A stretch of 64,000 bases of DNA, from assembly GCA_914767715.1 (NCBI GenBank), contig OU612069.1, forward strand, positions 28,951,387-29,015,386, written 5' to 3'. This document shows positions 1 to 11,996 of the stretch, piece by piece (positions within the stretch are counted from its first letter, which is position 1; every line of letters begins with the position of its first letter). The DNA is from Membranipora membranacea (taxonomy: Eukaryota > Bryozoa > Gymnolaemata > Cheilostomatida > Membraniporidae). The notes beneath the pieces were generated by a model. The model was not told the DNA's origin. It ran no database searches and worked only from the letters and a program-made list of their open reading frames with translations. A program made the position numbers and the translations under genes.

Positions 1-205
1 AATAACTCCAAATAATTTTCATTCGTCTAAGTTGTTGATAATTCTGCACTGCGAACCCGTCAGATTATATGAATCTTTTAAAACTGGTGCCTGAATTCAT
101 AACTATGTCGTTCATTTATAATGAGGTAGCCATTTATTAAATGTGTGAAATTTTAACTAATTTCTGGTATGAAGTTTTAAAAAGAAGAGCGCGAGTATTA
201 CTTAC

Positions 206-2526
206 AGATGTAAGGTTTTCTGACTGTAGTTGTAGGTCTAGTTGTGGTAGTAGGAGGGGGAGGGTATCGTCGGTAGTGATTGATAGGACTGCGGTACAGA
301 GCGTTCACTCCTGCAGTCGAGTCTTCGTCTAGTATAGTATCATTGGCCCTGTTACCGGCAGCGTTAAAGTACATAATACTATTACTGAGATTATTATCTA
401 GTAGTCCTAAAGTGTGTCCAATCTCATGACACAGTATCAGCTTGAATGATGAGCCCCATAAACCTGCAACAATATAAGATATATGGTCAGTCAATGCCTT
501 CGAAAGTTCAGTGGATAGACTTGAAATCTACTTTAAAAAATCAGGTAATGAATAAATGGGTTACCCGGTAGTACATACTGTTGTGTGATCAGTCTTAGAA
601 ATAATTATTGAATGATGGATTCAGTCAAAAGGACAGATCTATCCTGCAAGTTGGAAAAAAAATGTCACCCCCCCCCCCCCCGTATACAACAATTACAACA
701 CAAACTCATGGTTGTGGCAGAAAAAGTTGGGGAGGATGGTATGCACAAGTAGCTCGATTGAAGTTAAGACTGAAAAAGCCTTCACTCAAAGAACCCGGCT
801 GAATGACGTAATGACCTATCAATCATTAGGATGATTGGTCAGTGAGGTATTTTCCCAAGGGTTTCCAGGGTGAGCTGCAGAGTGAAAAGGGATTCTAACC
901 TAATGGTAATTGATAACTCCTAACTATAAGTAGCTGATAACTCCAACTAACTATCAGAGCCAACACAGAATACATGGATATAGATTTCAGATATTTGCAA
1001 TATTTGTTATTACAATATTTTCATGCAGATGCAATTAAGGAGGAGATACCCTGAAGGTATAAAAACAAGTTTTCATTGGCATGAGAAACTTTATATATGT
1101 CATAAGGGTCTTTTAAATGTCGGTTAAAACTGCAAGGTTTTGTCTCTGTCCAAAGACTGAGAAATACTGGTGCCTTTAGGGCGCGGCAGCCATATTTGGT
1201 GCCAAGTTGCTCTCAGTTTGCAGGCAGGTCGGAGCACACCTGGGGTGTCAATTGAGCCCAGTAGTCAGTAGACTTCAGCAGGATTCAAACCCGAGACAGG
1301 CAGGCAGACAGACAGGCAGGCGCTCTAACCAACTGAGCTACCTCCTACTCCTAGGGTCTTGCAATGAAACACTTAAAAGTGATAAACTGCCTAGGTTTTA
1401 TAAAGATGAATCTTAGTTTGGGCCTTTTGAGTGGAGATGAAGGAAAGTGTCATCTATCTCATGAGTAGACAGAGCATATCAGAGTATCTGCAGGGTACAA
1501 TGATGTATTTACTATAGACTTACCGCTTTTTCTCAGTGGTAGCTGCCAATGTGGTTGTCCCAGTACTATTTTTGTACCCTCTGGGTCCTGAGGCCGAGGA
1601 GGGAACGAGTAGGCCAGCGTCTGATATCCAGCACTCTCTGTGCGTCTGTCAATAGTCTCATACGATATCGTTATGTGAGCTTTGTGATAGGTTGTTGGTA
1701 TCATTAGCTGGAACTCCAGGTATCCTGGTCGTGCCCACATCTAAAGGAAAGAAAGAAATATATTTACAGAATTATAAAACTGTAAAGTTTATCAGTTTAC
1801 CAATCATCACCAAAACTGTCTGCAAAAATTCACTCGAACCACGTTTTAAAAAAGATTATCAATACTACATCCGCTCAGAAGTCAACAACTCCTCCATCAA
1901 ATTGTTGTTCATTATGCAAAACAAACAAGAACACCTTTGAATCACCAAACTGAGAGTATAATTGGTCTTATTTTTGGATGATATATTCAGGTGAAAGGTC
2001 TCAAAGCCTTCGAGGAGATTAGCTGGTAATGCGTGTATAATTTCGCTTACCTATCAGTCATGATACCTTAATTAATATCAATGAATCAGAGTAGTTATCA
2101 CAAGTACAGTCATCCATCCTGTTATTCGCTGCACAGATATTTTTTACTCTTTTTCTTCGAAAATGGTCAAATAGAGATTTACAGAAGGTAGCACCTCTCA
2201 CATATGTACACAGCTAAGTATGTTTGGGGTTGATCTTGGTAGACGGGGATAGTGATTAGAGCTGTTCTTACCTGAGTACACTCTCTCAGTACCTGGTACT
2301 GGGCCTGTTGGCTGTAAACGAAGGCAAAGTTAGCGAATCCGATCTTAACTGTATCGTTCCAGACTCTGTTACCGTACTGTGCCCATCTCTTCATCCGCCG
2401 ATGACTCTCAGACCGAGCTAAAGTGTCGGCAGCACCAGAATTAACTCCGGGGTTATCCAAAGATTTGATAAAGAGAGATTTTACTCCCTCAGATAGACAA
2501 AGGAGGATTATCCAGTTTGCCCACAT
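206..2526 (-). CDS. Matrixin-like metzincin protease 1 (possibly 3'-partial)
   Basis: Predicted secreted zinc endopeptidase; substrate unknown. Exons read on the minus strand are 2526-2272, 1740-1524 and 463-206, all with GT-AG borders and phases 0 and 1, identical to the paralogue at 6.6-8.6 kb. The protein starts with a hydrophobic signal-like stretch (residues 1-17), then a dibasic RRMKR site at about 43-48 that could release the catalytic domain. No cysteine-switch propeptide is seen. The catalytic part has a TLAYSFPP segment resembling the LAHAFPP of matrix metalloproteinases and ends with HEIGHTLGLLD (H170, E171, H174, D180) followed by a Met-turn (SIMYF, M188). Only two Cys are shared with the paralogue: in RECT and just before HE. 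The third zinc ligand is Asp where MMPs have His. A Pro/Thr-rich tail follows. The last exon ends at a good donor (GTAAGT at 205), so another exon may lie left of it; if unspliced, the frame stops at 198-200. The start at 2526 follows a possible acceptor, so the true start could be in an upstream exon. Confidence 0.75.
668..681. repeat. 14-base poly-C run
   Basis: Uninterrupted C14 homopolymer in the intron before the last visible exon of protease 1. It is a likely slippage or assembly-error site; no function is seen. Confidence 0.8.
1165..1354 (-). mobile_element. tRNA-derived SINE, diverged copy
   Basis: On the minus strand the head reads GGAGGTAGCTCAGTTGGTTAG, matching a tRNA box A. A degraded box B and the Gly/Cys-tRNA-like 5' region are followed by the same body (CCAGGTGTGCTCCGACCTGCC) seen in SINEs at 9.7, 30.7, 43.1 and 56.6 kb. 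It lies inside an intron of protease 1. A short CAGACAGGCAGG simple repeat disrupts the box B region. Confidence 0.75.
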
Positions 2527-4315
2527 CTTCTGTAACGGGAAGCAATATGTTACAGGAAACAGAACTGAGAGCGCGTGGGGAATGAAGCTGAAGTTGATAT
2601 GAAATTCCTATTTTTATGTTCAACTTGAAGAAAACAATGTTTGAGTTAATAAGTATAATGTTCTTTAGCTACCTTTTAACAGCAGTGAGGATGTTCTTAA
2701 TCTGGAGTCTTATGCAGATTTGAGATTAGAATGAGTTTAATCCACCTTTTATACATCTGCCTGTAATCTATCTCTTTCATCCTCTTATTTCTATTTTCTC
2801 TATCGACACAAGGCACCACCAGATCACAAGACCACTTTATCTGTGAGATCTGCAGTGCAGGGTTCTATCCTACTGTTATGTCACACCAGAAAAACCACCA
2901 GGCACCTGGGAATCCTCTGCAAAGTGTGAGAAAACTTTATATCCAATCATAGGATTTAGTGATGATGTTATCAATGAGCCAGCGTCGTTAAGTTTAATGG
3001 CTATGTTTCCGGATTCGGTTTGCAAAAAGGATTAACTGCAATTAAAGGATTAAAAGTAATTAAAAGGAATTAAGGTAATGAAATGGATTGAATTAAGGTT
3101 AATCATGGCTGATAATTAAATCTTGTGCGGTCCCTTGCTGGCTGATAACAGATCACAACAAAGGGAAATTCACAAGCCAGGCTTTTGGGGTCTTTCTTGT
3201 TACTCAATGAGTATTTCGATTCCGTAATCTCCGATGGTGATTAGTGTTGTTATTTCCTTTGTTGTAGACTTCGCTGTACTACTCAGAGCTTCATCAGAGA
3301 GCAGATTTAGTGTACTCATAACCAGAACATGGATACGCGTAGTCATCACTCTCAGTGCTCAACAATAACAATGACATGCTCTTTTCCGACAAACAAACTG
3401 TAAAAACAACTGAGTTAGTGATGTCATGAGCTGATCGAGTTAATATGATGTTATGTTGATAATCAGATTTGATTAATCTCATTGTTGTAGTCATCTATCT
3501 CATATAGAGAACTGCAAGTCACCGCACTCTGCCTGCTGGACCTCGTTGACAAAGAAAATTTCTTCCCTCTTCTTGTTTGTGATGCATTCGATGCATCGTC
3601 TTACTTAATGGGGCTCAGAAAATAAGACCTTCTTTCAATGATCTATCTATGGAAAGGCGGTCAGGGTCAACAGTTGCTCAGAGTCAAAGAAATTTACAAA
3701 GGTCTTGTATTATATAGTTAAAAAACAAACCAAATTGTGGCCAGGAAACTCCATCCTAAGTGAAATTGCAGGCTCTCAAATAATGTGTTCCTCAGTTAGT
3801 TTGTTTGGATATTACCATTACAGGGCACGCTGGAGGAAGACGTTTTGTGTGAGTTTGGCAATCACGAATCGATGGTAACAAATATAACGTTATCTTTGCT
3901 GTAATCTTTAACGTGATACTCAGTCCACTGTAAATATGTCAAACACCTGCTGTACACTGCACAGTGGTTCCATTCTTGGCTTGTCTCCAAAATGTACTCC
4001 AATGTTGACTCTTAACAGCCATTAACAGCAATAAAACATGGATAGTGTAATTAAAAAGTAGGGATTCTATGTAGAGTTCGGAGAAAGTGGTGAGTTTATA
4101 ACTCCTGTGAAAAATAGAGACCAGTAGTTAATCTCTTCTCAAATCTCATATCAAGAAGGAAATAAGTAAGACGTGATTTCCTTTGAGGGAAATAAAAACA
4201 GGTTAGGATAACCATCTGTTACCACTTCACAGGACGTCAAGTCACACGACGTCACGTAACATAACGTAAGGTTGTGGGAGGATGTCATCAGTTCCAATTA
4301 CCAGATTACCAGTGT
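2527..4315. other. Intergenic, no gene seen
   Basis: AT-rich DNA upstream of protease 1. Short open frames (for example 3294-3494 minus) have no recognisable domain or convincing splice context. An upstream first exon of protease 1 could lie here but was not identified. Confidence 0.5.
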
Positions 4316-4490
4316 AGTATTGTAAACTGTCTCCCACGAGAAAACAACCCCGGGACACTTTACAATATTGTAAACTGTCCCAGGGATACTTTACAATAAA
4401 AACAGGCCTATTGTAAACTGTCCCCCCCTATTGTAAACTGTCCCCCCTATTGTAAACTGTCCCCCCTATTGTAAACTGTCCCCCTATTGA
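4316..4490. repeat. Minisatellite, unit about 19-20 bp (TATTGTAAACTGTCCCCCC)
   Basis: Four nearly perfect tandem units fill 4408-4490, with more diverged copies of TATTGTAAACTGTC at about 4317 and 4362. One inverted copy of the core (TTTACAAT) sits between them. Each unit ends in a C5-C7 run. Confidence 0.85.
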
Positions 4491-6643
4491 TGACCGTCAA
4501 TTTCAAGGGCCCAGCTGTTTATCTTCATTCTAAATGGGTCAGATCATCTAACTGGCGTATACCATGATGTTCTGACTGCCACTATGATGACCAAAGTTGA
4601 TGTGTAAGACCTGAATTGACCATGTGACATCCAAACACACACAAAGATCATATCAGCCAATCTAAGCATTTTGTATGAATCATTGTCAGACTTTCTTTCC
4701 CAAGCGGTGGAATATAAATATCAAATACTGCCCTACCAAAATGTGAAATCAAATTTTTACTTCCTCATTTCACAGGAAATTTAATTTGACAAGCAAGGTG
4801 CTGGCTCTGCTGTCAAGAAGGGGTATCTTGAACCAAACTCAGCCAGTCTATCAGAAACATCAGAGAGCTGGAGGATAAAATATAAGCTTGTAAATTAATT
4901 AAGTTGCCCCCAGCAGACAGGCAGCCCTCAGAGTACCAACACAACCCCAGAGAGTGTGCGAGTTTATTGTGTCACTCGATGATCTGTGTCACTGAGCACC
5001 AAGGGATCTAAGAAAACTATATCACTGACTCATCACTCACTTTGTATAATGGAAACATTCTCAGGAGAGATATAGATGGAAAGTTGGTAACCATCGACAG
5101 AGAAGAGAAAACTCGCCAGTATTCGAGTGTTAATAAACCAGGTTTGTAAAAATTTTGTTATTGTATTTATAGACCTGTATATCTGATTAATCGATTATGG
5201 TTGGATTATATTTTAATCTGATTAAATCAAAGATAACACCAGATTATCTGGTGTTTATCCCATGTTTACACCATATAATAATAACTCGGCGACAACAAAT
5301 TGTTTTGCCTCGACATATTGCATAATTAACCTTTGTTGGCTTTTTCAGGTTCTCACAACTAGATGATGGCTGATATTTTATAATCTCTTTAATCTGTTTA
5401 ATCCGGGATTGCGCTGGTTTGACACTTTTGAGGTTTTTTTTGCCAACTCATATCATGCCTTGAGAAATATTTTGCTGCAAACTTTTCTGGTAGGAATTAC
5501 TGAAGGAATTCTCAAACAGAACGCCGAAATAAACTACAGCTTACAGAAATAAAACAAAAAGAGCACCAGCTAGTAATGCAGGAGTAGATGGATCTGTTTT
5601 GTTGTATATTGGAGAGGCTCACATGTTGTGCAGACTCTGCCATGCAGATCGCTCTTACCTCCTGTTTGGTGAGTTACATTATTGTAACTCACCAAACATC
5701 AGGTCTGTCTGAAGGTCGGGGCACCGATGAACTCTCCCTCCTCCCACCAGAGAGAGCGAGTTCATTGGTGGACGCTTCTCCAATACAAATGTACTGTGTG
5801 AATACAAGAAGACATCGACTCTGAAGTAATAGATGCCTTTGTTTACTAATCCTTGGTGTGTCTGTTTTTAGACCCTCACTTTAGAGGAATTCTTATTGCA
5901 TGTCACAAAGGCAGGATGTTACGATGTAGGGATTGGTTGTTATCTTTGCATAATGACATTGAAATGGTCTTCTCTGGTTTAGAAGACACATAAAATAAAT
6001 TAGGAAACAAAGAAAAGCTGGTCACCGCTCTGATGACAATTTAAAGTAATCTTTGGATGACTCTGGTGTTATGACTCAGATACATCTTAGCTCTGAGGGA
6101 TGTATTTCTAATCCTAATTGGATAAATTCACACAGTACACAGTCAGGCAGTCTAAATAAGACTTAATTTTCCCCTCATTAACTGGGCGCAGACACACATG
6201 TTTTTACCATCTTCAATCGTTCCGATCAGCATATTATGGTGAACCGCACACAAATAAAACTAGACATCGTCTGCTTCAATAGTCTGTGACGATAATCTTA
6301 ATGTGTTATAAATTTGAGAAATCTGAGATAATGACTGGAATTATACATTTCAGCAAAGGGATAATCCCTTATATACAAACTTGTATTTTCCAACATAGAA
6401 TGTGATAATCTAAACTTTATGTACAACAATATATAATATCATAACGGTAAATCCTGATGTTTGTGTGAGAGAAGTATGTCAACGAGGAGTGTGAACACGA
6501 AGGCAGAGTTAGCCGGAAAACTTCAACTGTCCTGCCTGATTTTTGGATATATAACAATAATTTAAGTTGAAAAAGGTAAATTAAAATATAAAAAGATGGA
6601 TAAAAATTTGTCATGTACAGATATTTACATCAGAAACAAAGAA
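4491..6643. other. Intergenic between the two protease genes
   Basis: No recognisable gene. It contains the perfect hairpin at 5663-5698. The 78-codon plus-strand frame at 5588-5824 runs straight through that hairpin and has no domain or splice support, so it is not called. Confidence 0.5.
5663..5698. repeat. Perfect inverted repeat, 16-bp arms, TTAT loop
   Basis: Arms TGTTTGGTGAGTTACA and its exact reverse complement are separated by TTAT. No clear target-site duplication flanks it. It could be a MITE remnant or a hairpin-forming site. Confidence 0.8.
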
Positions 6644-8558
6644 CTAAAATACTGACAGTGACAGCTGTTGAGCTTGTTTGAGTAGGAAGATTATCAGACA
6701 GGGTACGAGGATCCCTATCACATTCCCAGTCACAGAGGGAGCTGATGATGAAAACGCAGTCGATGTTTCAAAAGTATCACGGTCTGTAACTTTGCCCTCA
6801 TAGTCTGTAGTTGGTCTGATTTTCCCTTCAGTAGACTGAGACCTTATGCCGGTAGTTGGTGACTGGGTGGTACTGGGGTAGGGTTGGTAATAGAGCCACC
6901 TAACTGCGTTTCTAGAATCCCAGTCTAGGATATTATCAGCAGCCTCGGTTGTGCCAGCGTTATAATTCATGATTGTTCTCTTATCGTAGGAATCGTTGAC
7001 ACCTAAAGCATGTCCGACCTCATGGCATACGATGAGCTTAAAAGATGAGCCAAAGGCATCTACAACAGAGAGAGATCAAGGATATAGTTAATCTATGTAA
7101 ATATGTGCTTCAGATACAAGACAGAGGTAATATAATACTCACAGTCAGTCATGGTAATACCCACAAATGGAAGTTTGTTGCCACTTTGGAGGAATTAGTT
7201 TAGATATTTTCCATTACTGGCTTATCCCTCATTAGCTAACCATCTATCTCCTATTTTGAGCTTAATAAAATATAATAATATGCTATTTGCACGGTGTGTT
7301 TTATTTGTCCACTTTGTAATGAGATAAAATCTTATACCTCACCATATTTTCTTAGCCTGAGAGTGTTCTCATAGCGGCCTAGCACTATTCTAGTTCCTGT
7401 AGGGCTCTGTGGTTGGGGGGCGTATGAGTAAGCGAGCGTCTCCCACTTGCCGTTATTCCTCTCTAGGTCACTGATGAACTGATAAGACAAAGTTATATGA
7501 GCTCTCTTCTCCTCTGTGGGATTTATTATTATAAACTCTAAGTATCCAGGTATAGTCCACATCTGTAATAACAGAAATAAGTGTATGGGTCGATCTTTCA
7601 ACTTTTCTTGACTCGTTACAATAGTAAATTTACTTAAAATGCCTAATTGAGAGCTATTGCCAGCATACAATATTTACCATCTTTGTCATGGTTATGTATG
7701 TATAAGAACTCTAATAAAGACAAATCATTTCAACATCTGTGTGTAAGACAGTGACGACAGGCAGCCTTCTGCAGATTTGACTGTTTAGTTTTCTTGGCTT
7801 GTTATCGTCACAGAGAAAGGATATATCCTTACTCTGTGTTATTGTCGTACCATTTTGTTATGGTTGCTGCACAGAAGTTTAACACAAGTAAACTTTATAA
7901 CCAATCTTATTCGATGTTATTCCATCAAACCCAGGTGTGTGCGATATTCTGCTGCCTCCTCCACACACTTTGACTTCCCGCTGACCGATTATTTGATGAG
8001 GATAAAGTGAGAAGTTAAGTGTAATTGAGGATTATGGCTTAAAACATTTTTTCTTATTTTTCTTCAATCTGGGATCAAGAGAAAAAATCAGAAGATGAAT
8101 AATTTTATCATTAATAAGTTAATCTACTCACCTCAGTGCATTCTTTGAGGATAGCGTCCTGATCTCTTCGGCTAAAGATATCAGTGTAGTTATAGAACCC
8201 GATCTTCACTGGCTCTGTCCATACCTTGTTACCGTAACGAGTCCAGCGCTTACCTCGAGTCGGGGTGTGAGGAACTCGAGCAGCCACTGTGTGCTCATTA
8301 TGATTGACGAATTTTGCCGTCACTGGATCGGCGAGTAAAAAAGTCAAAACCACCTGAAAAAAACAAAATGTTATTCAGAAATGGACAAACAACATTCATC
8401 ACCAACTTAGAAAGACTCTGACCGGCCAAAAGCAGGACACAGAAAAGTGAACAATTGTATAAAATGTTGATAAAACTTACTTGTAGGTTAAAAGAGCTGA
8501 TCCATCTAGCTGCATGTTGCTGCTTATCCGGACTTGTCACTAAATGAACTGCTGACAT
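6644..8558 (-). CDS. Matrixin-like metzincin protease 2, GPI- or membrane-anchored
   Basis: Predicted complete 311-aa protein from four exons: 8558-8481, 8353-8132, 7562-7343 and 7059-6644. All borders are GT-AG and the frame is kept through phases 0, 0 and 1. Residues about 19-40 form a signal-like segment split by intron 1. A basic site (TRGKRW) precedes the catalytic domain, which starts like protease 1 (WTRYGNKVWTEPVKIGF). It carries WETLAYSYAPQPQ and then HEVGHALGVND (H186, E187, H190, D196) with Met-turn M204. As in protease 1, Asp replaces the third His and the only shared Cys are in KECT and just before HE. After a Thr/Ser/Pro-rich linker (about 225-285) the C-terminus is a hydrophobic segment (NVIGILVPCLIIFLL), fitting a GPI-anchor signal or a membrane tail. 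There is no hemopexin domain. The family call rests on the zinc motif, Met-turn and MMP-like spacing; the exact subfamily is uncertain. Confidence 0.8.
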
Positions 8559-9726
8559 CGATAGACAAAGTCATGTTCTTATATCCTCAGATATCACATT
8601 CCTCACACAGTGAAATCATCAGCTAAGTTCTCGTGTGGTTAAGAGTGCATGTAAGAATTTGTTTTGGCCATGTTGTGAGCCCATTACACTTACCCCAGAA
8701 AATTAATGTCCGAGACCAGCTCAACCAGTTCGATGACCAAACTAATTATTTTCTGATTCATTTGTATGTTTGTTGTTTGAGTTTTGCAGCCAGAACTACA
8801 TTCTGTTCACTTTATCTCTCTCAGAGTATTATTCATACAGGGTAAGATTATGACTAATGGGGTAATTCTGTTAACCTTTAATGATATATGTCCGATCATG
8901 ATTTCATGTTTCATTAGCCTGGATTACCAGATGAGCTCGGCCTTCATATTTGCACCACTGGTCCTCCCTCTCTCTCACTGATTATTGAGAGAGAGAGAGT
9001 GTACTGGAGGGTATAATTTATGTAATCATCATCAAGACCCTGTCATCCACCTGTCAGCCCTCCATGTGTAATGAGGAACGGCTGAATACACAGCGTGTGT
9101 AAATCTGCTCACTGTTACTATGGCAACCTGCTGTAGCCTGAGTTCCTCAGTATCCTAAGTCTCAGCTGATCACAGACCTGAGGCTAGGCCTCCCTCTATC
9201 AGAGTTACAGATAAACAAATACTGTGGTTAGAGAATAAATTATCCATGTTTGTTGGTAGATATAACGGATTACTTGCGTAAGATTACTCACGTAAGATTA
9301 CTCACCAATGTTTGCAAAATTCATTGAGAAGATTTTTTTCATTGCCGCCATCAATCACAGTACATTAGAGGCCTGGATGGATGGGGACATTTATTACCAC
9401 CATTATCACCACCATTAATAAGGCCTATGACCTAAAACTTGGCAGGACTGGACAAACACAAAATCAGAAATGTAGAGAATCATGATTAAATAATGCAAAC
9501 TGCCATCAAAAGTAATTCGTCTTTGATGTGTTCACTGCTCTTACCAGTTTGGATGGGATTGGAAGGGGGGGGGGGGGATGGAGGCTATCATGCTATCTGC
9601 TATCATGCCAGTCTTCACATCATGTGTCATTTATCCTGTGTAGGTTCCTCCATCGGTTGACTGTCTTGTTATATACATCTGTGTAAGGACTTGGAGATAA
9701 CGTTGGGCCACCCGATATTGATTAAA
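8559..9726. other. Intergenic upstream of protease 2
   Basis: No gene recognised. It holds an imperfect CT/GA inverted repeat around 8950-9010 and a G13 run at 9565-9577. The 5' flank of protease 2 shows no obvious TATA box. Confidence 0.5.
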
Positions 9727-9975
9727 GGTTGATTAAAATCCGGTGTCATATCACTCGCCCATCCCGAGGCATGGGCGGCGAAATATTAATGCTTTAATGG
9801 CAAGGCCGCAATATCTGCGCCAATTTGCTCTCAGTTTGCAGGCAGGTCGGAGCACACCTGGGGGCCAACCAATCTCCAGTAGAAGATGGACTGCAGTGGG
9901 ATTCGAACCCACGACCTTCAACACTTGCGTGTTGATGTCCGGCGCTCTAACCAACTGAGCCACCTCCTACTCCTA
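9727..9975 (-). mobile_element. tRNA-derived SINE, near full length
   Basis: On the minus strand the element begins AGGAGGTGGCTCAGTTGGTTAG (box A) and has box B GGGTTCGAATCC about 45 bases later. It continues into a ~170-bp tRNA-unrelated body ending near GACACCGGATTTTAATC. A (TACTCC)n-like tail lies on the tRNA side. This is the best-preserved copy of the family in the window. Confidence 0.9.
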
Positions 9976-10705
9976 CTTCTACTCCTACTCCATATGGACA
10001 TGTGATTATTATTTTTCTATAGCATTACGAAGCTGAGACACTATAGCTTTATTACAGATGATGGTCTTTATTCTACTCCCCAGCTCTTATATCGGTCTTG
10101 TCACAGAATCATGAACCTGGCACCCAAGCCGGTTGAGGTTTTATGTTCATTATAATACAATGTTTAATCGTCAAACTGCATATTTTAACCTGATCTAGAT
10201 GAATGGGTTAGGCACAGGATCATTTCATGTGAGAAGTACTGCGCTCAACTCCCTGGGGATGTTATGATGTTAGGCTTGCCAAAATTTATCCTGCATTCAA
10301 TAAAAATATCCTTGGGTGATGCCCCCAGCATAGTTTCAAGGAAAATTCACAACACCAACTGATAAAATGGTCGACACATCTACTCCCAGGGATAATAGGT
10401 GAGTAGCGAGCCATATCAATTCCACTGATAATAATGTGATTCACTAAACCAGTGAGTTATGTTGTAACATATCTGTGGAAAAATATGATCACTGCTGTAC
10501 TGATTCTACATTATTATATTATATTAGATTATATGAATTATGTTTTTAATGTCACCAAATTGTGGGTTCGAATATTATGTGTCAACCACCTTATTGTGTG
10601 TCAACGTCAAGCTACAAAAACTGCTGTTTAAACATTGAAACATTCAATGTTAGCTAGGCCTATTGATGATAGCCTAACTGAGAGCCACCAGAGCTAAGTT
10701 TGCTA
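9976..10705. other. Intergenic, nothing recognised
   Basis: AT-rich sequence without a supported open frame, RNA gene or element. Confidence 0.5.
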
Positions 10706-10915
10706 TTAGTGTACCCACATAATGGTTAGCCTTGTTTTGTCAACGATATGGTCTACATGGGAGTGAAACTTCAGGTGCTCATCAAGTATCACACCAAGGA
10801 GCCTCACATTTGGGGTGTAGAATATTTCAGAGTGATTGATGTCATAGGTGTCAATGGTGAGTGTTTTTTGCAAAGTGAAGTTTATGGAGAGAGTTTTGTT
10901 CACATTCAACAGCAG
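10706..10915 (-). pseudogene. LINE reverse-transcriptase C-terminal fragment
   Basis: The minus-strand frame reads FYTPNVRLLGVILDEHLKF followed by HSHVDHIVDK. This matches the segment just after the RT palm in CR1/jockey-like non-LTR elements (compare TKLLGFTLNDSLTWDDHVDQ in the LINE at 23.6 kb). No RT core is present, so this is a short decayed remnant. Confidence 0.75.
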
Positions 10916-11465
10916 AAAGGTATCAGTGCAGTACTGAGAGGTTTAATCGAGTGCTTTGGGTAATCGAGAGGTGTAATCGAGAGGGGCTGGCGCATGGCCT
11001 TGTCCCCGGTGAACAGCCTTGATCCCAGAGAGGGTTGGATGGGATTGTCGGGGTGTTTGTAGGTTTAGGTTCAGAATCCACGAGGGTTTGCAGATTATTC
11101 ACCAATACAATATAAATATGTTTGTTACGAACACTGCTGAGCATTGAGGAGAAGTAAGAGTGTTATTTAATTGCTATCTGTCAGATCGTTGCTTCTTACA
11201 CATCGTCTTAGCAGCCCCATAGCAACAAACCCTGTGCAGGACCAGTAAAAACCTGACTCTGGAATTTCCATGTTTTGGACCTATAATAAAATGATAACCA
11301 TGAATAAAATTTCAGAATCCAATTTGCCTTTCTGTAGTCTCTCTTATGTGCACAGACAAAAGATATCTAAGGTTTTTTAACTTCTTCGTCGGTCTTTGAC
11401 ATCCTTAATTTCTAACAGAGCTGCATGTATTATCTCGTATAATATACATAATGTGGTGGGCAGAT
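10916..11465. other. Intergenic, nothing recognised
   Basis: No supported gene. The flanking LINE remnant may extend into it but no homology is readable by eye. Confidence 0.4.
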
Positions 11466-11517
11466 ATTAACCTTACATACATATTAACCTTACATTAACC
11501 TTACATTAACCTTACAT
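11466..11517. repeat. Short minisatellite, unit ATTAACCTTAC
   Basis: Four tandem units of 11-14 bp, the first with a small spacer (ATACAT). No function is seen. Confidence 0.8.
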
Positions 11518-11996
11518 ATAGTTTATAGATTATACACATTCCAAACATCAATTACACACTGCCACTAGAAGGGATCTGGTTATTATCTGAACCCTTCCCT
11601 CCCCTTTCCATCCATGTCACTGCTGGCGGTAATTAATAAGCTTGTTGAGATTTTCATTTGCCTCTTATAAATAAAGGAAGATGCAGTATTGCTGAACTGG
11701 AATTTATCCAACAAAGTATTAAATATTCTCATTTGACAAAAGATTTCATGAATCTCCGCCGAGGCTGGAGGACCATGGTCAATGTTCTAGTGACAGGAAC
11801 TGTGTTAGAACTGTGGTAATTACCACAACAGACACACAGACAGACACAGATGGCTTCTCCAGATTTAGTCTGATCACGTTCTATATATATTATATTATGA
11901 ACTTTATTAACCACCGATCAATGCATAAAGCAAAAAGACCATGTGAAAACAAAAAATAAAGAAGCAATAAGAAGGCATTGACGTATTTATGAGTAT
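11518..11996. other. Intergenic, nothing recognised
   Basis: AT-rich sequence with a short (CACAGA)n-like stretch near 11825. No gene. Confidence 0.4.

Noticed and set aside
4316-4490. CRISPR-like array
   Set aside because: Units are contiguous with no unique spacers, in a eukaryotic context: a minisatellite.
5588-5824. 78-codon plus-strand frame with several Cys
   Set aside because: It passes through the 36-bp hairpin and lacks a signal peptide or splice support.
9727-9975. tRNA gene on the minus strand (box A and box B present)
   Set aside because: No acceptor stem pairing and the head continues into a SINE body shared with other copies.
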